This document shows, piece by piece, positions 9,017-18,687 of a DNA stretch of 32,064 nt. The first letter of the stretch is position 1, and every line of letters starts with the position of its first letter. The position numbers were made by a program, and so were the translations under genes. Below the pieces are notes generated by a model that saw only the letters and a program-made list of their open reading frames with translations, was not told where the DNA came from and ran no database searches. This DNA is from Tieghemiomyces parasiticus (lineage: Eukaryota; Kickxellomycota; Dimargaritomycetes; Dimargaritales; Dimargaritaceae): positions 1 through 32,064 of the forward strand of contig JANBPT010000530.1 in NCBI GenBank assembly GCA_027575765.1, given 5' to 3'.

Positions 9017-10579
9017 ATGCTGTTCGCCCAACGGTCCCGATTGATCCCACAGCGGCTGACGAGCCAGCTGGTGAGCCGACTTCGCACTGGGCCCACATTC
9101 CGCCACGTCACTCCGTCCATCTCTAACCCGGCGACTCGCACGGTCGCCACGTTACCCCGGGGCTCGATCCCACCCGGCCCAACCCTGGGGCTCCGCCACC
9201 TATCCACCGACAGCCGGTGGCGTGCGAGCGGCCTGAACATCGACATTGGCGACCGGCGTCTCCGGCCGTTCCTATACACCCTCGCGGCCGTCTTCGTGGG
9301 TTATGTAGGCATAGTCTTGTACAACTACCGTCAGACCGGCGAATCAGTATCGATGTACCCGCGGTCGGTTCGCATCCCGCTCCGTGAGGCGCTTGTCTTT
9401 CATAAGCATGGATCTAATATCGATCTGACGCGGGCCATTATTTCCTATGAGAAGGCCCTCGTCGAACTCGAACAGTATCCGGAGTACCGTGAGAACCCCA
9501 ACTATCTGACGGGTATCCTGTATGAGTACGCCGATGCTTTGGCCCAGGATCAGCAGATCGATGAGGCCGTGCTGGTGTACGAGCGCCTGCTCAATGCCTG
9601 GCTGGGCCCGCATGGCCGGTCGAATCCGCTCCGGGTGGCCACCGCCTGGGCGTCCGGTAAATGGGAGCAGCCGACGGCTGGTAAGGCCCAAATGACAGGC
9701 AGCGTAGAAGACGTACGTGAGGCCGTCCGGAAGGCCGTCACGGTCCAACTACACCTCGGCGACCTTCTGGAGCGTATCCGCCAGCGCAACAGCCTCCGTA
9801 TCGGGGTTTGGTCGCCCAATGCTAAACCCACACCTCTGACCGAGTACCTGCGTCGGTCCGAAGAGGCCTACGAGTGGGCGGTGAAGGTGTGCCTACTGGC
9901 CTACGGCCAGTACCTCCGTGAAAAGGACCCAAATGCCGTCTCAGCGCTCCCGCGGCCGGCCGTCCCGTTACCCACCACGGCCGTTAAAGGTGAAGAAGAT
10001 GGCAGTGCTGACATGGAGTACTCGGCACTAGCCGCCGACGCTGGCTCCATCTTCGAGAATATGCCCGTAGTGCCCATGGACGCCGACCGGCTGCCACCGT
10101 GGCTGTCCTATCGTGACCTGGGTGGCGCCTTAGAGGCCCTAGCCCTCTTTTACGCCGAAGCCGGGGAACGGCCCCGTCTGGCCTTCGCGATGCTGGCCAA
10201 CGTCATCGAGCTTATCGGTCGACAGGATCCTTGCCACGCCTCGGTGCTCATGGCCCACAACGCTCGGATCCTCAATGACCACCTGGATAACCCCAAAAAC
10301 GCCAAGCACTGGCTTGAACACGCCCTTGACGTTGCCGAACCATACCTCCATACCAACAAGGAGTGCGCCCAGAACTGTATCGCCAGCTGGCACAGCTATG
10401 CCACCCTCTTGGAGCGCATGGGGCAGCTAGAACCCGCCCTGCGGTATTACCGCAAGACGCTGTTCTATGCCACCAAGCGTAAAGATGCCGCCGTCGGGTA
10501 CCAAGCGGATCAAGACGCCCGTCGTGTGCAAAAGGCCATCGATGAGGCGGCGGCCCGGCCGAACGAAATGACCAAATAG
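9017..10579 (+). CDS. mitochondrial inner-membrane TPR protein, Mgr3-like
   Basis: 520 residues, single exon. The frame is open upstream to 8891, but only from a TTG; the first in-frame ATG is 9017, and it opens a good mitochondrial presequence (MLFAQRSRLIPQRLTSQLVS, rich in Arg/Ser with no acidic residue). A single membrane segment lies at about 85-104 (FLYTLAAVFVGYVGIVLYNY). Helical TPR-type repeats follow: LTRAIISYEKALVELE at about 137-152, a second copy with EYADALAQDQQIDEAVLVYERLL at about 170-192, and a C-terminal copy with YATLLERMGQLEPALRYYRKTL. A presequence, one TM and TPRs with LREAL before the first repeat match fungal Mgr3, which with Mgr1 presents substrates to the i-AAA protease Yme1. 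Another mitochondrial TPR protein such as a TTC19 type is a weaker alternative. It neighbours another mitochondrial gene, uL13m. Confidence 0.75.
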   Translation: MLFAQRSRLIPQRLTSQLVSRLRTGPTFRHVTPSISNPATRTVATLPRGSIPPGPTLGLRHLSTDSRWRASGLNIDIGDRRLRPFLYTLAAVFVGYVGIVLYNYRQTGESVSMYPRSVRIPLREALVFHKHGSNIDLTRAIISYEKALVELEQYPEYRENPNYLTGILYEYADALAQDQQIDEAVLVYERLLNAWLGPHGRSNPLRVATAWASGKWEQPTAGKAQMTGSVEDVREAVRKAVTVQLHLGDLLERIRQRNSLRIGVWSPNAKPTPLTEYLRRSEEAYEWAVKVCLLAYGQYLREKDPNAVSALPRPAVPLPTTAVKGEEDGSADMEYSALAADAGSIFENMPVVPMDADRLPPWLSYRDLGGALEALALFYAEAGERPRLAFAMLANVIELIGRQDPCHASVLMAHNARILNDHLDNPKNAKHWLEHALDVAEPYLHTNKECAQNCIASWHSYATLLERMGQLEPALRYYRKTLFYATKRKDAAVGYQADQDARRVQKAIDEAAARPNEMTK

Positions 10580-12890
10580 TCGAGTCATGCGTGTGAGGGC
10601 GATGATGACCCCCTCATAGTGGCGGCGGGGGAAGAAAGAGGAGGAAGGGGGGGGGCGAGGATCCCAGTTGTTTTCGTAGCAGTTCTACTAACCACTAAAA
10701 AATAGAGCATGTGCTTCAATGGTTAGCAGGTTGTCAAAGCCAAACTTATATTATCATCCACTCTTTACTACAATTGTCGAAAATGAACCCAGGTGACGTG
10801 GGGCCGAGTGGGCCAGGGCGGTTGAGACTAGGAAAACACAATTGACAGGGTTTAGTAACCAACTGTGGGCTATCTGGTTTCCATTTTAAGGAGTTTCAAT
10901 TACCTCTGATTGACCGTTCTGGGCCACCTCATGATCTTAGAAGCTGAAGCATTCTTTCGTGCCGCCTACATATACGTGATGATCCTGCCGGTGGCGACCT
11001 GCAAATCGACTTCTTAGCTGCTCTCTATACCGCAGTGCCCTATCGTAATTAGCCAACTGGACCATGTTTGTGGTCGGTATAGCCCCGGGCCACTGATTAA
11101 TTGCCCCCTAACCTTAGCCTTGCCTTTCGCAACCTTTAGTAGTAATTGGCTAATTGCCTTCCTGTCCCTAGCCTTGTTTACGACACTACTCGTTAGGTGA
11201 TTGATTGCTGCCCCGCCTTACATCCGCTTCTTGTAGAATGGATTGCATCCCTGCACTTTGCTACTAATTCATTCCCTAGCCACTCGTGGCTGCCTGTAAT
11301 ATGACAGTCATCGACCAATTACTGTACGCTGCACATATAATTACCTCTCTATGGCCATTGGATCAGCTACAGTAAACCACCATTTCTTCTAAACTTGCTT
11401 TTGGCACATAGACGATGCTACTTACCCCGACCCAGCTGAATCTAACGCTAGTCCCTGATCTCCCGAGCTTAGCCTCTATGTTATTCGTACCACGGTATCC
11501 GCCCCAAAATACTATGTACTGAAGCTGTGGGTCAGCTCGTTTAATATCAATAGTGCCTAGTTTTCGCGTTAGGCAAAGCTTGAGGCCCCAGGCGTTTGTA
11601 CCGGAGGGAAAACTACCCTAGAGGGAACCAGGGCTACTAGCCAATGAACTGAAGACTAATGAACGAAAAGACGAACGGATTGCAGAATGATGTAAACGGT
11701 TGTGTATGAGGGCTTAAGCTATCGTTTATTGAGTAGCGACCCGGAAGGTCATTAATATTGAAGGGTGTCCGGCATCCTTCGTAAGGGTTATGACTTGCGT
11801 TAGGAGAAAATCCAAGGGCGATAGGGCTTTACTTCCATCAACCTTCTTCCTCATAGTTGATGTGGTAGCTTGGTAGCTGCCTTCATATTTGCCTGGGCGC
11901 TAGCCCTGTCTCGCACTAAAAGGATAGAGGCGGCAGTGTCTGTCAAAGAGAGGATACTGTCCAGCTGATCAGTAAATTTGGCGTCGCCATAAAGGAGCAT
12001 GGAATAGAGTAAGGGTTAGATAAAGGAACGATGAAGCTTAGATAAAGAAGAGAAAGAGCTAGAGGTGTAAAAACTGATCGGATCAGTAGCTTAGGGCACC
12101 GTAAGGTTGGTATCATAAAGCCCGTCAATGTCAGTTGGCGAGTGTAGGAAGTGTACGGAAGGCAATTCAGACAAAGGTTACCATTGTTCAGACTGTGAGC
12201 TTCCGAGTACAATAATGCAAGTGGGTAGCAGGACGAGGAGTTGAGATAAGAGTGATCGCTAAACTAAAGCCGTCATTAGTTCGGGCGAGATGGCGCTATA
12301 GAGGCTTCAAGTACGCAACTCTTGGTCGCTGGTCTGAGCGACCACACAATCTCTGACATATTGGCAAGGGCGGTCGAAAGAAAGCAGTGGGTGATTTTTG
12401 ATGTTATTATATTTATACCTACGTATACCCCATTTCCGTAGCTTTAGATCATTCCAACTCGAATGATTTCATGTTAACATAGCTACCCCGATGGACACCA
12501 CCACATAAGCCAATTCCTGTAGCTCCATATTGTCCTAGTCTTAGCACTCCTCATTACCTCCACTCCGGCCAACCTCATTCGTCTTGGCGACGAGTCCGTT
12601 GGTACACTGATAATCATTACCGACTGTTACGAGCACCACCCTGAGCTTTGCGTTTGCCGAAAACACAACAAAGAAGTCTTACTCAACTTGGCCCGGTAAT
12701 TCCTGAAGACCCTTCCTCTTCCCTTTTTTTTTTCTACTTTATAATATGCATGGCCTTGCACGGGTTTCCCCCTCCTTCCATTTCTCCTCTCTAATCAAAA
12801 CTGCAAAACTCAGTCTCAGTAGCTTTGCACATATACCAATGTAATCAAGAGGCTTTATTCCCAGCACCCATCGGCTGATGGGCTGTTTAT
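10580..12890. other. gene-poor, lower-GC convergent intergenic region
   Basis: No open frame of note appears between the TPR gene and about 11.9 kb. Frames after that (for example 11943-12212 on the minus strand, TTG start) look random. The base composition is visibly less GC-rich than in the genes on either side. A 9-base G run lies at 10647-10655, and a 10-bp inverted repeat (aattagccaa at 11047, ttggctaatt at 11146) is within chance expectation. I see no transposon ends, tRNA B-box or snRNA motif. Confidence 0.5.
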
Positions 12891-13133
12891 TTAAATATTA
12901 GTCCTCGTCCAACCGTTTAATAGCACTGCAGGCACTAAAATGTGGCTTGGGTCATCGGGAGAAGATAGTTTTGGTGTTGACGGATTGAAATCCTCAAGTC
13001 TCAAAGTAATACCTTCATGGACTACTATTTTTTCAGCACCCCAGTACAATCCCATCATATTCAAATAAACTAATAGATCTTGGTTGGGCGGCCAGCACAG
13101 GTTGTTATAGACTTGTAGAACCCCGCGATGCAT
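12891..13133 (-). CDS. small AT-rich orphan ORF, hypothetical
   Basis: An ATG-initiated frame of 80 codons ending in TAA. The product begins MHRGVLQVYNNLCWPP, continues with MMGLYWGAEKIVVHEG, and ends LNGWTRTNI. It has balanced composition, unlike the Ser/Pro-rich spurious frames elsewhere. Most third codon positions are A or T, whereas the confident genes here favour G or C. A potential poly(A) signal (AATAAA on the minus strand, 12854-12859) lies about 32 nt past the stop. The frame stays open upstream of the ATG (RFGRYI) to a TTTTTTTAG that could be a splice acceptor near 13163. I recognise no family. It may be a gene remnant, a 3' exon, or part of the importin alpha 3' UTR. Confidence 0.3.
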   Translation of the reverse strand: MHRGVLQVYNNLCWPPNQDLLVYLNMMGLYWGAEKIVVHEGITLRLEDFNPSTPKLSSPDDPSHILVPAVLLNGWTRTNI

Positions 13134-13513
13134 AATGTATCGCCCAAAACGGCAGAGACTAAAAAAATAATGATATTATTATACTGAGTTGAATCAGGGA
13201 TTGAAAGGCTTTCTTATTATGAAAATTGGGCAGCACGGGGGTTGCCAAGGTCGAGTGGACAGAGCGGAGGTAGGAGGGGGGAGGGAGGATGAAGTGAGAG
13301 GAGGAAGAGGAGAAGGGGGGGGAGAGAGAGAAATGTGGTAAATAAGAAATGAAAAAATAAATGTGCGAGATGAAATGAGGAGGGGGGGAGGGTGGAAATG
13401 TGTGGGAAATTAAGGAGAAGCGACTCGAAGAGATAAGAGAGGCCACTGAGAAGTACAAAGAAAAACGACGCAAAGAGAGTAGAAGGACCGACCAGGCACG
13501 GTGGGAAGGCACC
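13134..13513 (-). other. 3' flank of importin alpha
   Basis: Between the importin stop and the orphan ORF. It is purine-rich on the + strand (13260-13460), so C/T-rich in the importin sense direction. An open frame here on the minus strand is low-complexity Ser/Pro and overlaps the importin end. I do not call it. Confidence 0.4.
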
Positions 13514-15124
13514 TCAGTTGCCAAAATTGAAGCCGCCCTGGGGAGCGCTAACGTTAGACTGGAAGGCAAACTCGCCCGTCTCGTCGTTGACCTCAGGGTT
13601 GAGCTCATCGTCCTCCTCGCCTTCGTCCTCGTTGTAGTACTTGTCGATGATGGAGTACGACTTCTTGTAAATCTCCAAATTGTCGTGCACCTGCAGGTTG
13701 TGGATTTTCTCCATGCCGCCGGCTTCCTCAATGTACAGGGAGTAGAGGTTCGTCTCCTCGTTGCGCGTCTCCTTGTCCAATTCGCCCACCTTGAGGATGT
13801 TCTCGAGGCCGTCCAGGGCTACCTGGATAATCTTGTTGTCCATGGAACCCAGCAGGTCGCACAGCGGCGGAATGCAGCCTTGCTCCACTAGGTAGCGGAT
13901 AATCTCCGGCTTGTTGAGGCCACCCGATGTGGCGTTGGAGATGGCCCAGCAGGCCTCCTTCTTGGATTTAAAGTCGCCATGCTTGAGGATGTGGATGAGC
14001 GGCGGAATCAGGTTGGCGTCCATGACGGCTTCAATCTGCGCGGTGTTGCCGGCCGTGATGTTGGAAATGGTCCAGCAGGCCTCCTTGCGGATCGCGTCAC
14101 GCGGGCTGGACAGGAGGCTGAGCAGCGCCTGCAAGGCACCGCAGTTGAGCACCACCTGGGTTTGTGTGTCGTCGCCCGTGACAATGTTGCCTACTGAGCG
14201 TAGGGCCGGGGTCTGAACCGATGTCTGCGGGTGCATGAGCAGCTCGACAAGGCGACGCACCACGTTGGCGTCAATGACGGCCTGGATCTTCTCGTTGCTG
14301 CCGTCGGACAGGTAGGAGATGGCCCAGCACGCGTCCGTGAGGATTTCGTCGTCCATAGCGTGGATCAGACGAGCCAGGGTGGGCAGGGCCGGGGCGATAG
14401 AACTCCACGTCGGCTGCGGGTTCTTGCCACGGCAAAAGTTAGATAGAGTCCAAGCGGCGTTACGCAGCATGGAGATCTTGTTGTTCTCGGCCAGGAGAGT
14501 GGTTAGCGGCTGCAGGGCATTCGTGTTGAGGACGAAGTCGCGGCAGCGCGGACTGTCACCGGCAATGTTGCCCAGGGCCCACACGGCCTGCTCGCGTACG
14601 TCTGTGACGGGGCTGCTCAGTAGCTCGACAAAGATGGGCACGGCACCGCTGTCGATGACGACCTGGGTCTGCTCGGAGGTACCCGAGGCAATGTTGGTCA
14701 GGGCCCACGCGGCCTCGAACTGAATGAGGGAGTGCGGGGACCGCAGGAACTGGACGAAGCGGGGAACCACATTGCAGCTGATGACTTCCTCGATGGGCGG
14801 GTTGCGCTCCTTCGACAGCAGCTTGCGGAACTTGGTGGTGGCATCCAGCTGCTCGTCAGGGTTCTCAGACATGAGGGCCTGCACCATAACCGGAAGCTGA
14901 GCGTTGAGCTGCTCGGCGTGGGCGGACACGGCGGCTTCATCGTCTTCGCTGTCGGTCAGGTCGGGCTGGGACACCAGGTTACGCTTTTTGGCGATGGACT
15001 CCTCGCGCTTCTGCTTGCGGATCTCCACACTCTGCTCGTCACGACGGCGGCGGAGCTCATCGTTCTTGAACAGGCCCTTCGACTTGTAGGCGTTGCGGCG
15101 GTGCTCTGGTACACGACTATCCAT
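13514..15124 (-). CDS. SRP1: importin subunit alpha (karyopherin alpha)
   Basis: 536 residues, single exon. The frame is open to 15184 only from a TTG; the ATG at 15124 begins the canonical importin-beta-binding domain ([17 protein letters not shown], then a basic RRRR...KQKREE helix, residues 1-60). Tandem armadillo repeats follow, with the conserved Trp/Asn NLS-binding ladder: [55 protein letters not shown] and [11 protein letters not shown]. The repeat [14 protein letters not shown] carries the usual Trp loss. The tail is acidic (DEGEEDDE) and ends GGFNFGN, like fungal Srp1. It is the cytosolic adaptor that bridges classical NLS cargo to importin beta. Length and repeat order are normal (yeast Srp1 is 542 residues). 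Its 3' side faces the Mgr3-like gene across a wide gap. Confidence 0.97.
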   Translation of the reverse strand: MDSRVPEHRRNAYKSKGLFKNDELRRRRDEQSVEIRKQKREESIAKKRNLVSQPDLTDSEDDEAAVSAHAEQLNAQLPVMVQALMSENPDEQLDATTKFRKLLSKERNPPIEEVISCNVVPRFVQFLRSPHSLIQFEAAWALTNIASGTSEQTQVVIDSGAVPIFVELLSSPVTDVREQAVWALGNIAGDSPRCRDFVLNTNALQPLTTLLAENNKISMLRNAAWTLSNFCRGKNPQPTWSSIAPALPTLARLIHAMDDEILTDACWAISYLSDGSNEKIQAVIDANVVRRLVELLMHPQTSVQTPALRSVGNIVTGDDTQTQVVLNCGALQALLSLLSSPRDAIRKEACWTISNITAGNTAQIEAVMDANLIPPLIHILKHGDFKSKKEACWAISNATSGGLNKPEIIRYLVEQGCIPPLCDLLGSMDNKIIQVALDGLENILKVGELDKETRNEETNLYSLYIEEAGGMEKIHNLQVHDNLEIYKKSYSIIDKYYNEDEGEEDDELNPEVNDETGEFAFQSNVSAPQGGFNFGN

Positions 15125-15885
15125 TTTGAAAGAGAGCGAACGAGACTGCGGCGGGGGACAGATCGGGTAGGAAGGAGGGGTCAAGAATGAACAGGGAGGG
15201 ATAGCGGAGGAATGGTGGCGGTTAGAAGTTGGGAAGGGATGACTGCACGGATTCAGCGGATAGAAAAAAAGAAGGGGCGGGGCAGGACGCTATGCGGCGG
15301 GGGGGGGGAGAAAGAGGGTTTGGGAGTGGACCAACCAAGTACGTCAGAGGCTACGTCGACGAAGAGGTCGGGCTAGACTAGCCCCGGCCTACGCAGTAAG
15401 GAAACAGTGAGGAGCTGTTCTCTTCAGCGCAAATAAACCGTCTGCTCGTCCGGGCCCGAGGCCATTTCACCTCGACGCAATACACGAGAGGCCAGCCAAA
15501 ACTGAAGAACAAGGGCGCCACAATGGGAAAGGGCACGGCCTCGGTAGCCGGCCAGTTGCGGTCGTAATATCCCGAAGGGGATAATTTCCCGCGGTGACTA
15601 GCTTCTATCTCTATGCCCCGTATCCATCTATGACTAACGGAGTAGCCAGGGGCCCACAGGAGCGGTAAAGAGATGGCCAGGTAAAGATGATCTAGATGAT
15701 GAAGCCGCCAGCGTCCGAAGGCAACTGAGTCCAAGATCTAGTCAGCCTGGTAGGGAGCGAAAAGATAATTCTGAAAGGGGACGACTTACTTAGGAACTAC
15801 GAAGAGACAGGTGAGCAAGGGAATGCGTTAAGTGGAGAGGGTCGGTGATGGCGAGGAAGAAGGGCTACGGACGAAAAGGGCAAAG
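15125..15885 (-). promoter_or_regulatory. 5' flank of importin alpha
   Basis: Purine-rich on the + strand up to about 15340, i.e. pyrimidine-rich in the sense direction, with a 10-base G run at 15299-15308. A minus-strand frame at 15378-15734 starts at TTG and ends in the middle of the region. Its product (with PFPIVAPLFFSFGWPLVY) is somewhat protein-like, but I cannot support it as a gene. Confidence 0.35.
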
Positions 15886-16890
15886 TTAGTGACAATAATA
15901 AAGTGCGAACCGAGGACCAGACACGGGCGGAAGTTTACTGGGGAATAGCGGGTGAGTCGGAGGGGCGAGTGCGCGGGCAGGTGTAAGGACAAAGAGGTGG
16001 GGGGGGGACGGATACAACCAGGCAGAAAGGTTGAGGGCCTTAAGCATAGACAGAAAAAAAAGGCCCATGTTTACAGTGCGGCAGGGTCGTCGATGAAGGT
16101 CGTCGTGGTGAGGACATATGCATATGCTGCCTACCGTCAACGTTGCCTGCGGAGTTAACGGGGGGGGGGTCTGTGGAAGTTGGTTGGGAGGAAGTTAAAA
16201 TAAAAAAATATCCACCAAGTAGAATCCCAAAGGTGGCGCCAGGCGGCGGGGTGGGACAGCCGGGGCAGGGCTGGTCGCTCTCGATGGTACGCATAGAGTT
16301 GAGGCGACCAAGCTGCGCAGCGGCCGCTAAGGTGCGTGAATACAGAATCCAGCTTCGCCCTGGTTCAGCCATACACAGGGCATAGAATCCGCTAGAAACG
16401 CAAAGCCCGGCCAAACTGGCGGCCAGGATCTAAGGGATGGACGGCGAGAGCACCCAGCCCTCGACCCCCACCGTTGTTTGGATGGCAAGTGGCTCATGGC
16501 CAGGCGGGCTGAAACAACAACACGAGTCCTGCACCTGCTCCGCCCTCCACAGATCCCCCCCCCACACATACACACACTCCCGCACCATCAAAGCTGTTGG
16601 CGGCGCTCCACTGGCAGGATCCCCTCCCCCCACGGGCCACTGAAGCAGAGAGTAAATGGTAGCTCACACCACAGTGCCGAGCGACAGGGGTGGGTCGGGT
16701 GGTAGCCATCCCCTCCCCCTTCGATTCCCCACCAATCGCTTCGAATCGACCCAGCTCCACCGCAGCCTCGCCCCAGGTGAGCAGGGTGTCCTGTGGGGGG
16801 GGGGGCAGCCCGGCTGGGGAAGAAGTGCCCAAAGCCACCACCGTGGTATGACGAGTTGCTTCACAAAGTACATGCGGCGCAGCACCGGTT
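15886..16890 (-). other. possible unrecognised spliced gene (weak)
   Basis: Several minus-strand fragments look more like exons than like the surrounding homopolymer-rich DNA. The best runs from about 16432 down to 16220. It follows a CTTAG acceptor-like site and encodes a hydrophobic start (ILAASLAGLCVSSGFYALCM) and then AEPGRSWILYSR, RLNSMRTIESDQPCPGC. Further up the strand are an ATG near 16873 (MYFVKQLVIPRWW) and a fragment after CCCACAG near 16791 (LTWGEAAVELGRFEAIG). I could not join these into one convincing frame and recognise no family. G runs at 15999-16007, 16160-16169 and 16795-16805 (C runs on the minus strand) would fit the C-rich tracts seen before true acceptors in PSMD5. Confidence 0.2.
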
Positions 16891-17103
16891 GATCAGCCAG
16901 AGAAAATACTGGCCGAGAGGCCCTAATTTAAGTATGTTTAGAATGAAGGCTGAAGCAGAACATCCGCTCCAATGGATAGAGTTGTACATAGTGGTAAAGG
17001 GCGTTCGATGAAAATGAGGTACAAAACAGCAATAACAAAAAGAGGACGCGTTGTTAACATTCTAGATACAATTGTCCGCGGTCCTGTGGCCTCTGGAATC
17101 CCA

Positions 17104-18687
17104 CTAGGCTATGAGCCGGGTCCGCTCGTCAGGTGTGCCAGTTTCCGACCGGTCGGCGGTCCCGCGGATGCGACGGACGAGCCGGTTGGTAGAGCTTGCC
17201 AGGGATCGAGCGCCCCGCACAGGCAGGTACGCCGTGGACTTGGCGGTCGCACGGATCCGGGTCCACACCGAAGCCTCCTCCGCACCGTTGTTGGCGGCGA
17301 GCGTTGGGGTTTTACAACCAGCGACCCGACGAGAATGGTTATACTCGGCTGTACAAATTTCGTCACCTGACGAGGACGAGGAAGATCCAGACCGGGCGCC
17401 AAAGATAAACCGGGTGGCCTGTTTGAGCCCTCGGCGCTCGCGCATCAGTAGCGAGCCCGATGGATAGATGCGATCGAGCCGGAGCCGGTGGCCCTGGTCC
17501 ACTACGGTGTGTAGGCAAACCAGGACGGCGCCGAGTGAGGCCAGGGCCGTGGACGCTGCGATCATGAAGGCGATGATCTGCTGGTATTTGACGGCGTCTG
17601 AGACGGGCACGCCGCCCAGAATCTGCCCTGTCATCATCCCGGGAATCGAAATCAGGCCCATGATACTCATGTTGTTGAGCGTGGGCAGCATGGCGCTGCG
17701 CAAGGCCTCGACCGCCACGGGGCGGACGGCCTCCCACCGGGTAGCCCCCATCGCCAGGTAGGTTTCCACGCGCTCCTTGTGCTCGCTGACCGAGGTCAGG
17801 CAGGCGTTGAGGCCCAGCGCTGTCCCGGTCATGCCGTTGGCCAGGAGCATGCCCAGGGTCGGGATGAACTTGTACGGATACCAGAAGGGCGACGAGTTGA
17901 GTGCGTACAGGCCACCCAAGGATGCCACCAGCATGGTGCTGAGCGCGAACGACATGATCACTGTGAAGAACATGTTGGCGTGCCGCCGTTTGCACTTGGA
18001 AAACACCGTCTCATAGGTTGCCATGAGGATTAGGAAGCTGGCCATCAGAAAGACCAGAACGGGGTTGCGCGTCGCGAAGATGAACTCGAGCAGGTACCCC
18101 ATAGCCGTAAGCTGCACCAGGCATCGGGCCGCCGAAATAAACAGCGTATCCTCCAGCTGTAGGCCCATGACAATGGAGATTAAGCCATCCACGAAAATCA
18201 AAGCTGAGGCGACGAGGACGTTGTACCAGCCCAGAGGGCCCGTTCGGGTACCGCCATCGTCCTTATCATCGCCCGGGTTGACTTTCGTATCCGTGGGGAA
18301 TGCAGTTAGGCCCCGGCGGTGGAGACTGAAACCGGCCGGGTCATCAAGGTAGAGGAGCACACTGTCAGCACCCATCCCGGGGTCGTGGGGGGGCATGTGC
18401 TCCCACCAGGGCTCGGTCGATTGAGGCCAGACTACTGGCGGGGGTGCGGACGGCGGTTGGCAGTTGCATATGGCGGCAGAGGGGAGATAGCTATCCCTTG
18501 GCAGAGTCAGCGGGTTACGCTGGGCTAATGAATCCACCTCGGTCCGACGGGCGCTAACTGCGTTGCGAGGCTGAGCGACGAAAACCAGCAGAAGGGCGAC
18601 GAGTAGGGCCGCTGAGCGAGGAGAAGAGGTCAACCGCCCCTTACCGCGGGGGTGACCGGGTTGTGGCGCGCCAACGCATTCGGACAT
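17104..18687 (-). CDS. UPF0014 / FetB-type membrane permease with N-terminal extension
   Basis: 527 residues, single exon. The ATG at 18687 (MSECVGAPQPG) is used; the frame is open slightly further only from a TTG. A hydrophobic segment at about 25-39 (SAALLVALLLVFVAQ) resembles a signal peptide or anchor. It is followed by about 110 residues of Pro-rich, poorly conserved sequence, then a UPF0014 domain at about 152-395. Blocks match E. coli FetB: LEDTLFISAARCLVQLTAMGY, YLAMGATRWEAV, LRSAMLPTLNN, GLISIPGMMTGQILGG and AVKYQQIIAFM. About seven membrane helices are visible in the domain. FetB pairs with the ATPase FetA in iron export, and plant STAR2/ALS3 belongs to the same family; the substrate here is unknown. 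No ATPase partner lies in the window. The C-terminal tail has a Ser run, Arg-rich patches and a final DERTRLIA, perhaps a sorting signal. The protein is about twice the bacterial length. Confidence 0.88.
   Translation of the reverse strand: MSECVGAPQPGHPRGKGRLTSSPRSAALLVALLLVFVAQPRNAVSARRTEVDSLAQRNPLTLPRDSYLPSAAICNCQPPSAPPPVVWPQSTEPWWEHMPPHDPGMGADSVLLYLDDPAGFSLHRRGLTAFPTDTKVNPGDDKDDGGTRTGPLGWYNVLVASALIFVDGLISIVMGLQLEDTLFISAARCLVQLTAMGYLLEFIFATRNPVLVFLMASFLILMATYETVFSKCKRRHANMFFTVIMSFALSTMLVASLGGLYALNSSPFWYPYKFIPTLGMLLANGMTGTALGLNACLTSVSEHKERVETYLAMGATRWEAVRPVAVEALRSAMLPTLNNMSIMGLISIPGMMTGQILGGVPVSDAVKYQQIIAFMIAASTALASLGAVLVCLHTVVDQGHRLRLDRIYPSGSLLMRERRGLKQATRFIFGARSGSSSSSSGDEICTAEYNHSRRVAGCKTPTLAANNGAEEASVWTRIRATAKSTAYLPVRGARSLASSTNRLVRRIRGTADRSETGTPDERTRLIA

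Noticed and set aside
11047..11155. 10-bp inverted repeat (aattagccaa / ttggctaatt)
   Set aside because: With an 89-nt spacer in 2 kb of DNA, one or two such matches are expected by chance. No target-site duplication or transposase was seen.
14732..15190. 152-codon + strand frame opposite importin alpha
   Set aside because: It is Leu/Val/Gly-rich and antisense to the conserved IBB and ARM coding sequence.
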